DNA of 25,408 nucleotides, taken from the NCBI GenBank assembly GCA_046729895.1, contig JBKPHP010000248.1:1-25408 (forward strand), in the 5' to 3' direction. This document shows positions 1 to 5,994 of this stretch, piece after piece; the first letter of the stretch is position 1; each line of letters starts with the position of its first letter. Origin of the DNA: DASXBA01 sp046729895 (GTDB lineage Bacteria; Actinomycetota; Thermoleophilia; Solirubrobacterales; Thermoleophilaceae). Under the pieces are notes generated by a model that saw only the letters and a program-made list of their open reading frames with translations, ran no database searches and was not told the origin of the DNA. The translations under genes and the position numbers were made by a program.

Positions 1-10
1 GGAGGTGCTG

Positions 11-673
11 ATGCGCGTGCTTGTGACCGGCGGATCGGGCGTCCTGGGCAGTGCCTCGATCCCGCTGCTGCGCGAGGCCGGCCACGAGGTCGAGGCGCCG
101 GGCAGGACCGAGCTCGACCTCTTCGACCCCGGAGCGGTTGCGGCCGCCGTCAACGATATGGACGCGATCGTGCACCTCGCCACCCGGATCCCGCCGCCCG
201 AACGCCTGGCCGATCGCGAGGCCTGGCGCGACACCGATCGCCTCCGCGCCGAGGCGACGTCGATTCTCGTCGACGCGGGGCTGGCGGCGTCGGTCGAGTG
301 GTTTCTGTTTCCGAGCATCGCGTTCGTCTATCCGGAGAGCGGGCCGGTCGACGAGTCGACGCCGGTGGCGGACACGGTGCCCGAGAGATTGCTCTCGGCG
401 CTGGAGGCAGAGCGCCACGTCGCGCGCTTTAACGGCCACGGCAGGCGCGGCGTCGTGCTGCGTTTGGGCGTGCTCTACGGGCCGAGCATCGGAAAGGAGA
501 CGCCCGCCGAGCGCTGGGCCGCCTACGGCGCCACGCTGAGGATCGAGGATGCCGGCTGCGCGATCTCCGCCGCCGCCGAGGTCCCGGGCGGCGTCTACAA
601 CGTCGTCAGCGACGGCGAGCGCATCTCAAACGAGCGCTTCAAGCGCACCGCGGGCTGGCGGCCCGAGTTCTGA
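11..673 (+). CDS. NAD-dependent epimerase/SDR-like protein, shortened
   Basis: Extended-SDR fold oxidoreductase of about 220 residues. The N-terminus MRVLVTGGSGVLG is the Rossmann dinucleotide-binding loop (GGxGxxG), followed by a DAIVHLA strand typical of NAD(P)-dependent epimerases. ATG at 11 is chosen over GTG at 5 because GGAGG at 1-5 lies 5 nt before it. The family is usually near 300 residues. Here GVYNVVSDGER runs straight into ISNERFKRTAGWRPEF, two motifs normally separated by about 50-60 residues, so an internal stretch seems lost. The YxxxK catalytic pair is not recognisable: the aligned helix reads ERLLSALEAER. Substrate unknown. It may be a decaying gene or an atypical SDR that only binds nucleotide. 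It lies just upstream of a decayed decarboxylase gene. Confidence 0.7.
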   Translation: MRVLVTGGSGVLGSASIPLLREAGHEVEAPGRTELDLFDPGAVAAAVNDMDAIVHLATRIPPPERLADREAWRDTDRLRAEATSILVDAGLAASVEWFLFPSIAFVYPESGPVDESTPVADTVPERLLSALEAERHVARFNGHGRRGVVLRLGVLYGPSIGKETPAERWAAYGATLRIEDAGCAISAAAEVPGGVYNVVSDGERISNERFKRTAGWRPEF

Positions 674-702
674 CCGCTAGGCCCGCCGGCTCACAACCGA
701 AC

Positions 703-2095
703 TTTCCGCACAGCCGCGCCGTGGGAGCATTGGCTACCGCCCGCGTCAATCGGGCGCCGCTCGTGGTGCTGGTAGGCCAGCAGGATCGTCGCCACCTCGT
801 GCTGGAGCCGTTTCTCGCAGGGCGGCTCGAGGGGCTGGCGGGCGACTACCCGGTCCGGGTCGAGCGGCCGCCGCGTCCGCAGGACGTTCCTGGGGCGATA
901 GCGCGGGCCTGGCACGAGGCTGGCACCGCTCGCGCTCCGGCCCTCGTCGTCGTGCCGATGGACGACTGGCTCGCGTCGGCCCCGGCGCCGCACGAGCTGG
1001 CGGCACCTAAGCAGCTCCTTCGCCCTCCCGCGGTCGATCAGGGCGCCGTCGAGGAGGTCGCAAATCTGCTCGATGAGGCGTCGGCGCCCGCCCTCGTCGT
1101 TGGCGCGGGCGCCGACGACGCCGCCACTTGGTCGGCGCTCGTCGCGCTCGCCGAACGGCTCGGCTCCTCCCGTCTGGCAGGAAGCTTTTGGCGCCCGGGC
1201 CGGTTTCCCGCAGGACCATCGGCTCTTCGCCGGCCACCTGCCCGCAGGCCGGGCAGAGCTTCGCGAGACGCTCGCGGGCCACGACTGCGTCATCGTCGTG
1301 GGGGCGCCGGTCTTCCGCCAGTACCCATATGAACCAGGACCGCTGGTCCTGGAGGGCACCCAGATTGCACTGGTCACGGAGGACCCCGCCGAGGCCCATC
1401 GAAGCCCCGCAGATCTCGCCGTGCTCGGCACGCCGGCCGCCGTGTGCGCCGCGCTTGCCGCGCGAGCGAGGCCCCGCGCTGGCCCTCAGCGCCCGCCGAG
1501 GCATCCGCCGCCTCCACCGGCGCCCCCGCAGGGCGGGGAGCCGTTGAGGGCGGGGCACGTCCCGGCGGCGCTCGCCGAGCGGCTTCCCGCGGATGCTGTG
1601 CTGGTCGAGGAGGCGCCGTCGAACCGCCCCGAGCTCCACGCTCGGTTGCTGGCCAGGCGGCCGCTGGGGTTCCTCAGCGCTGCGATGGGCGGGCTCGGGT
1701 TTGCCCTTCCGGCTGCGGTGGGACTGCGCATGGCGCTGCAGGAGCGACCGGTCGTGGCCGTGGTCGGCGACGGCTCCTCGCTCTACGCCGTGCAGGCCCT
1801 CTGGAGCGCCGCGCACTATGGGGCGGGGGCGCTGTTCGTGGTGCTGGCCAACGGCGGCTACGCGATCATGGACCAGCTGGCCGAGCGCGAGGGAGGAGCG
1901 GCGCCCTGGCCCTCGTTCGGCGACATCGACCTGAGCGCCACCGCGCGCTCGCTCGGCTGCCCCGCTGTCCGTGTCGAGCGCCACGAGGATCTGCTACGGA
2001 CTTTCGACGAGGTACTACCCGGCCTGGCGCGACGGGCGCAGCCGCTCGTCGTCGAGGCGGTTGTGGCGCCGGATGAGCAAAGGAGGAGAGTAAGC
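703..2095 (+). pseudogene. benzoylformate decarboxylase-like ThDP enzyme, 5'-truncated and frameshifted
   Basis: Remnant of a thiamine-diphosphate decarboxylase resembling benzoylformate decarboxylase (MdlC), which converts benzoylformate to benzaldehyde. Recognisable sequence starts mid-domain near 703-721 (VGALATARVNRAPLVVLVGQQ). The N-terminal ~85 residues, which hold the catalytic Glu, Ser and His of the PYR domain, are absent. The first part (721 to about 1160, middle domain) is in one frame. From about 1160-1170 homology continues in the next frame (PPVWQEAFGARAGFPQ, then the ThDP motif GDGSS...ANGGY near 1770-1860), a net +1 shift. The second frame has no stop before the downstream ATG at 2096, so it reads into the aldehyde dehydrogenase. 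A TAA in another frame lies at 2091-2093. Truncation plus frameshift argues for a pseudogene. The frameshift alone could be a sequencing error. Confidence 0.75.
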
Positions 2096-3562
2096 ATGGC
2101 TACAGCGCAACTGGAAGAACAGCGACTGCTCATCGGGGGGGAGTGGCGGGACGCGAGTTCGGGCAGCTCGTTCGAGCGCACAGACCCGTTCACCGGCGAG
2201 CCGGCGGGGACGGCCGCGGCCGCCAACCGCGAGGACGCCCGCGCCGCCGCCGACGCGGCCGGTGAGGCGTTCGTCAAGTGGTCCACGACCCCGCCGTCGC
2301 AGCGGCGCGAGCTGCTCCAGAAGGCTGCGGGGCTGCTGATGGAGCGCGCCGAGGAGATCGCGGGGGTGATGACCCGGGAGACGGGCGGCACCTTCGGCTG
2401 GGGCATGTTCAACTGCACTCTCGCTGCCGGCATGCTGAACGAGGCGGCCGCCCAGACCACAGCGATGAAGGGGGAGGTGATCCCCTCCGACGTACCCGGT
2501 TTGCTCGCCATGGGGATGCGCCAGCCGGCCGGAGTGGTGGTGGGGATCGCGCCCTGGAACGCGCCGGTCATCCTCGGCACCCGGGCCGTCGCCGCGCCGC
2601 TCGCCTACGGGAACACCGTGGTGCTGAAGGCGTCGGAGATCTCTCCGCACACCCACGCTCAGATAGCCCGGACGCTGGACGATGCCGGCCTGCCCCCGGG
2701 GGTGATCAATCTCCTCACCCACGAGGCGGACGACGCTCCCGACGTGGTGGACGAGCTGATCGCCCATCCCGCGGTGCGGCGGATCAACTTCACCGGCTCG
2801 AGCCGCGTGGGGCGGCTGATCGCGGAGAACGCGGCGCGCCATCTCAAGCGCGTGCTGTTGGAACTGGGCGGCAAGGCGCCGATGGTCGTGCTCCGGGACG
2901 CCGATATCGACGAGGCGGTCGCTGCTGCCAAGTTCGGGGCCTTCATGCACCAGGGCCAGATTTGCATGTCGACGGAGAAGATCGTCGTCGACCGCGCGGT
3001 GGCCGACGACTTCGCCGGGAAGCTGACCGAGAAGGCCCAGGCGCTGAAGGTCGGCGACCCGCGCGAGCCCGACACGGCGATCGGACCGATGATCAACCCG
3101 GGCGCCGTGGAGCGCGTCAGCGGCCTCGTCGAGGATGCCCTTGCGCACGGCGCCGAGGTGCTGGCCGGCGGGGAGCCGAATGGCCCGCTGTTCCCGCCGA
3201 CCGTCATCAAGGGCGTCACGCCGGAGATGCGCGTCTACAGCGAGGAGTCGTTCGGGCCGGTGGTCGGGATCATCGATGTCGACGGCCCCGATGAAGCGGT
3301 CCGGGTCGCCAACGACACCGAGTACGGCCTCGCCGCCGCGGTCTTCGGCCGCCACGTGCCGAGCGCCCTGGACGTCGCACGCCAGATCGAGAGCGGCATC
3401 TGCCACGTCAACGGTTCGACCGTCCACGACGAGGCCCAGATGCCTTTCGGCGGCGTCAAGGCAAGCGGCTGGGGTCGCTTCGGCGGCTCGGCGGCCCTCG
3501 AAGAGTTCACGGAGCTCCGCTGGATCACGGTCCAGCAGGGCTCGCGCGAATACCCGCTATAG
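2096..3562 (+). CDS. aldehyde dehydrogenase (benzaldehyde/vanillin/salicylaldehyde type)
   Basis: NAD(P)-dependent aldehyde dehydrogenase of 488 residues, full length for the family, oxidising an aldehyde to its acid. The catalytic Cys is C290 in GQICMST and the general base is E256 in LELGGK. The cofactor region GIAPWNAPV and the FTGSSRVG loop are present. ATG at 2096 follows AAAGGAGGAG with good spacing and starts the MATAQLEEQRLLIGGEW N-terminus, although the frame is open far upstream into the decarboxylase remnant. The sequence style (LLIGGEW, GLPPGVINLLTH) suits the salicylaldehyde/vanillin dehydrogenase subgroup. Next to a benzoylformate-decarboxylase relic, a role as benzaldehyde dehydrogenase in a mandelate-type pathway is a reasonable inference. 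Substrate is unproven. Confidence 0.93.
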   Translation: MATAQLEEQRLLIGGEWRDASSGSSFERTDPFTGEPAGTAAAANREDARAAADAAGEAFVKWSTTPPSQRRELLQKAAGLLMERAEEIAGVMTRETGGTFGWGMFNCTLAAGMLNEAAAQTTAMKGEVIPSDVPGLLAMGMRQPAGVVVGIAPWNAPVILGTRAVAAPLAYGNTVVLKASEISPHTHAQIARTLDDAGLPPGVINLLTHEADDAPDVVDELIAHPAVRRINFTGSSRVGRLIAENAARHLKRVLLELGGKAPMVVLRDADIDEAVAAAKFGAFMHQGQICMSTEKIVVDRAVADDFAGKLTEKAQALKVGDPREPDTAIGPMINPGAVERVSGLVEDALAHGAEVLAGGEPNGPLFPPTVIKGVTPEMRVYSEESFGPVVGIIDVDGPDEAVRVANDTEYGLAAAVFGRHVPSALDVARQIESGICHVNGSTVHDEAQMPFGGVKASGWGRFGGSAALEEFTELRWITVQQGSREYPL

Positions 3563-3596
3563 GCCGGTCCCTCGCAATCCGTTCGGCCAGCGGAAG

Positions 3597-3748
3597 CTAG
3601 CCCGGAACCGCCACGCCGAGCAACTCGCGGGCGTTCCCTCGTAGATCCGCTCCCGGTCGTCGGCCGAGATCTCGAGTGACTCCACGTCCGCGATCGTGTC
3701 GCGGATGAACTGGCCCTGCACGGGATCGAAGGGCATGTCGCGGCACGT
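3597..3748 (-). pseudogene. amidohydrolase C-terminal fragment, frameshifted
   Basis: Reading the minus strand gives DMPFDPVQGQFIRDTIADVE then SADDRERIYEG. A one-base slip then gives GNARELLGVAVPG and a TAG at 3599-3597. This is the C-terminal end of an amidohydrolase_2 family metal-dependent hydrolase (the family ends in ...RxxIxxGNAxxLLG). Only about 50 residues remain; no metal-binding core is present. The upstream side is joined directly to a phage-terminase-like piece. Relatives of this family often act in aromatic catabolism (aminocarboxymuconate-semialdehyde decarboxylase-like), which would fit the adjacent decayed cluster, but that is inference. Confidence 0.55.
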
Positions 3749-3979
3749 GATAGCCCCGAACCTCGCGCTCGGGGAACTCCGGCACCCATTCACCCCGGCT
3801 CACGTCGAGCGAGCGGCGGCAACGGCGGCAGACGCGTACGAGCTGATCGCCGATCGACGTTTTCGTCGAAGCTGATCGGCTGCCATTCGCCGCAGCCCGC
3901 GCAACGGACATGCCAACTGCGGCGATCGGACTGCGCATACCAGGCTGGTACCTCGGCGAGCCGGCGCGGCCCCCAGGCC
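3738..3979 (-). pseudogene. phage terminase large subunit (GpA-like) fragment, frameshifted
   Basis: The minus strand encodes WYAQSDRRSWHVRCAGCGEW, then QPISFDENVD. After a frameshift near 3860 it continues as DQLVRVCRRCRRSLDVSRGE and WVPEFPEREVRGYHVPR. The spaced CxxC pairs, the SDxR..W.V.C..CG.WQ pattern and GEWV...RGYHVP match the linker between ATPase and nuclease domains of GpA-type terminase large subunits. No Walker box or nuclease residues remain. It lies just downstream of an initiator tRNA and runs directly into the amidohydrolase tail, so it looks like a recombination scar or prophage remnant. The assignment rests on motif recognition only. Confidence 0.5.
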
Positions 3980-3989
3980 AACGACGAAA

Positions 3990-4007
3990 CCCCCGCGTTT
4001 GCGGGGG
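3990..4007 (-). terminator. terminator after tRNA-fMet
   Basis: Perfect 7-bp GC stem (CCCCCGC / GCGGGGG) with an AAAC loop on the minus strand, followed by TTTCGTCG, 9 bases beyond the tRNA 3' end. Fits an intrinsic terminator of the tRNA transcript. Confidence 0.7.
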
Positions 4008-4016
4008 CTTCTTGAG

Positions 4017-4090
<74 letters not shown>

Positions 4091-4154
4091 TCGCCGTTGA
4101 ACCCTAGCAACCGGCCGGAAAGCGTCAACCCCGCGAGACCCCTCCTTTGCGGGC

Positions 4155-4739
4155 TTATTTCGCCTTGCGAGCGGCCTCGAGAAGCTCCTTGGCGGATGCG
4201 TTGTCGCTTGCGTCCTCGGACATGTGCGCGAAGGCGACCGTGCCGTCGCGCCGGATCACCATCGCCCCGCCCAGCTGGGCCGGGTGCCCGATCGTGCGGC
4301 CCTGGCGGATGCGCCCCCCGGAGCGCAGCGAGCGCCCGATGCCCGCGGAGACGCTCTTCGGCCCGAGCAGCTCGTGGAAGGCCGCGACCTTCGCGCCTGC
4401 CGCCTTGTAGCTCTTGCGCTTCTCGTCCACGAGAACGGGCAGCGCTATGTCCATCGTGCGGCGGAAGCGGGCCGCGTGTCGCGGAGTCGGGTGGCCGATC
4501 AGCACGAGCGGGACGCCGGCGGCCTCGAACTCCTCGCGGGCGCGGTGCAACTGCACCGCGTGGTCGCGGCAGTGCACTCAGCCGTAGTGACGTAACCAGA
4601 CGAGCACCACGGGTCGCGTCGCCCAGAGGTCTCCCAGCCGGACGGTCTGGCCCTCGTGGTCTGGCAGGCTGATGTCGGCGAGAGCGTCTGCGCGCTCGGG
4701 CGGATGGGTCTTCCCGCGATGCCTGGAAATGCCGAGCAC
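4155..4739 (-). CDS. peroxiredoxin-like (AhpC/TSA_2, PRXL2 family) predicted selenoprotein with in-frame UGA
   Basis: Thioredoxin-fold peroxiredoxin-like protein of 194 residues if UGA at 4580-4578 is read as selenocysteine (residue 54). The frame before it gives RPVVLVWLRHYG and after it VHCRDHAVQLHRA. The family carries a redox CxxC exactly here (RHFGCxxC), so the product has UxxC with C57 as resolving partner. The C-terminal part (GHPAQLGGAMVIRRDGTVAF) is also typical, so homology spans both sides of the stop. A hairpin begins straight after the UGA. Start: GTG at 4739, the only start codon I see between the divergent ppx gene and the domain; there is no Shine-Dalgarno, but TACACT lies 7 nt upstream, suggesting a leaderless message. 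Expected role: thiol-dependent reduction of peroxides or another thiol-redox reaction. selD lies 13 kb away. Alternative: a nonsense mutation or base error. Confidence 0.8.
4545..4577 (-). promoter_or_regulatory. putative bacterial SECIS hairpin
   Basis: Immediately 3' of the in-frame UGA, the minus strand folds as GTGCA-CTGC-CGCG / CGCG-(GT)-GCAG-(T)-TGCAC with an ACCA tip (GACCAC if the top pair opens). It has 13 base pairs, one bulged U and a GU bulge on the 3' side. Bacterial SECIS elements sit inside the coding region within about 40 nt after UGA, with a short apical loop containing a G near its start and often a bulged U. This one fits position and size. The tip sequence is not a textbook match. 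Confidence 0.5.
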
Positions 4740-4746
4740 CGTCTGG

Positions 4747-4752
4747 AGTGTA
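4747..4752 (-). promoter_or_regulatory. -10 box for the predicted selenoprotein gene
   Basis: TACACT (TANNNT) 7 nt before the GTG at 4739 on the minus strand, consistent with leaderless transcription. It overlaps the opposite-strand -10 candidate of ppx at 4751-4756. No clear -35. Confidence 0.35.
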
Positions 4753-4756
4753 CGGT
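4751..4756 (+). promoter_or_regulatory. -10 box for ppx
   Basis: TACGGT (TANNNT) ends 5 nt before the ATG at 4762; no Shine-Dalgarno is seen, so the message may be leaderless. Back-to-back overlap with the minus-strand box. Confidence 0.35.
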
Positions 4757-4761
4757 CCCCG

Positions 4762-5685
4762 ATGGTGGCGTCGCAGCGGATCGCCGTAGTCGACCTGGGG
4801 ACCAACTCCACTCGGCTGCTCGTGGGTGACGTCGCGGACGGTGCCGTGGAGGAGCTCGAGCGGCGCACGAACGTCACCCGGCTGGGCGAGGGTGTGGATG
4901 CCACGGGCCGGCTGTCGGACGAGGCCATCGGCCGGGTGGTGGACGTGCTCGCCGACTACCGCACGGCGGTCGACCGCCGCGGCGCGGAGCGGATCGTCGC
5001 GTTGGCGACGAGCGCCGTGCGCGACGCCGAAAACGGCCCGGACTTCCGTGACTTGCTCCAGCAGCGCTTCGGGATCGATGCGCGCACCATCCCCGGCGAC
5101 GAGGAGGCACGGCTCACCTTTCTCGGCGCCACCTCAGGGAGGCCGGCAGCCGACACGCTCGTCATCGACATAGGGGGAGGCAGCACCGAGTTCGTCATCG
5201 GGCTCCCGGGGAGCGATCCCGACTTCCACGCCTCCACGCGGATGGGCTCCGTGAGGCATAGCGAGCGCCACCTTCGCGACGACCCTCCGGCCCCGGAGCA
5301 GCTCGCCGAGCTGCGCCGTGACGCCCGGGCGATCGTCGAAGAGGAAGTTTCGGCGGAGCTGCGTGAGAGGGTGGTCCGGGGGATCGCGGTGGCCGGGACG
5401 GCAACCTCCCTGGCCGCGATCGACCAGCAGCTCGAACCGTACGACCCGGAGCGCGTGCACGGCTACGAACTGCTGGTAGCAAACTGCGAGTCCATGTTCG
5501 GGATGCTCGCCGCTCTCCCCCTGGCGGAGCGACGGGAAGTCACCGGACTGCATCCCGACCGGGCCCCGACGATCGTCGCCGGAGGGGCGATCCTGGTCGA
5601 GTCGATGCGCGCCTTCGGGCTGGAGGGCATGGAGACGAGCGAAGCGGACATCCTGCACGGCGCGGCGCTGGACGCCGCGGGGTGA
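4762..5685 (+). CDS. ppx: Ppx/GppA family exopolyphosphatase
   Basis: Phosphatase of the ASKHA (actin-like ATPase) fold, 307 residues, hydrolysing terminal phosphates of polyphosphate and/or converting pppGpp to ppGpp. The first phosphate loop is VVDLGTNSTRLLV near residues 8-20 and the second is VIDIGGGSTEFVIG. A GTATSLAAI loop and a C-terminal RAPTIVAGGAIL segment complete the family pattern. This is the short, single-domain form common in actinobacteria, without the C-terminal HD domain of the E. coli enzyme. ATG at 4762 starts MVASQRIAVVDLG; upstream in-frame codons run into the divergent gene. Divergent from the predicted selenoprotein gene with a 22-bp gap. Confidence 0.93.
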   Translation: MVASQRIAVVDLGTNSTRLLVGDVADGAVEELERRTNVTRLGEGVDATGRLSDEAIGRVVDVLADYRTAVDRRGAERIVALATSAVRDAENGPDFRDLLQQRFGIDARTIPGDEEARLTFLGATSGRPAADTLVIDIGGGSTEFVIGLPGSDPDFHASTRMGSVRHSERHLRDDPPAPEQLAELRRDARAIVEEEVSAELRERVVRGIAVAGTATSLAAIDQQLEPYDPERVHGYELLVANCESMFGMLAALPLAERREVTGLHPDRAPTIVAGGAILVESMRAFGLEGMETSEADILHGAALDAAG

Positions 5686-5765
5686 CCCAAGGAGGGCCCC
5701 AGTGGGGACCGGGCCAAGCGTATGAGACGAATCCCCTTACCCTGGCGCAACGCCGTCCCGTGGTC

Positions 5766-5957
5766 TATAGTGGTTGGCGCTGGGTGGAGATGCCGTGCGG
5801 CGAAACCCGTCGGCTTCTGCCCGGTACATAGGTTCGGGCGAAGCCGCATCGTATCGGCGCCTCCCGCCGTCCGAACCGCCAGGCCCTTTCATGGCACGTA
5901 CCCCTGCCCGTCCTGATGGGGCCGTTATTCGGAACCGCCGGCAAGACGCCGGCGGTT
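5766..5957 (+). ncRNA. candidate structured non-coding RNA in a gene-free stretch
   Basis: No plausible gene covers 5686-5994. A TATAGT -10-like box at 5766-5771 is followed by several folds: a 12-bp hairpin at 5811-5846 (CGGCTTC-U-GCCCG / CGGGC-GAAGCCG, 11-nt loop), a CGGCG/CGCCG hairpin at 5855-5869, GGGT near 5791 and TGCC near 5801 that can pair with ACCC and GGCA near 5895-5905 as a closing stem, and a strong terminator at 5933-5957. The predicted transcript is about 180 nt. That size and closed-stem layout are compatible with a 6S-type RNA, but I see no diagnostic 6S sequence. It is not an SRP RNA (no GGAAG..GCAGC loop). No gene follows on the plus strand, which argues against a riboswitch. 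Confidence 0.35.
5933..5957 (+). terminator. intrinsic terminator, possibly bidirectional
   Basis: Perfect 10-bp stem AACCGCCGGC / GCCGGCGGTT with loop AAGAC, followed on the plus strand by TTCGTCTTC after the stem's TT. It could end the candidate ncRNA on the plus strand or the ThDP enzyme gene on the minus strand, whose stop is about 40 bp away. Confidence 0.65.
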
Positions 5958-5994
5958 TCGTCTTCAGGGGACCCCGGGTGAACGCGATGCCCGC

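Noticed and set aside
2015..3427. Long minus-strand reading frame (470 codons) opposite the aldehyde dehydrogenase
   Set aside because: Antisense shadow of a high-GC gene; its product is low-complexity Arg/His/Gly and shows no family motif.
4578..4580. TGA read as an ordinary nonsense mutation splitting the peroxiredoxin gene
   Set aside because: It falls precisely at the family's redox Cys codon with no other lesion, a hairpin follows, and selD is in the window; nonsense cannot be fully excluded without reads or selB.
5766..5957. Riboswitch
   Set aside because: No plus-strand gene follows the terminator and no known aptamer core was recognised; a free ncRNA is the better guess.
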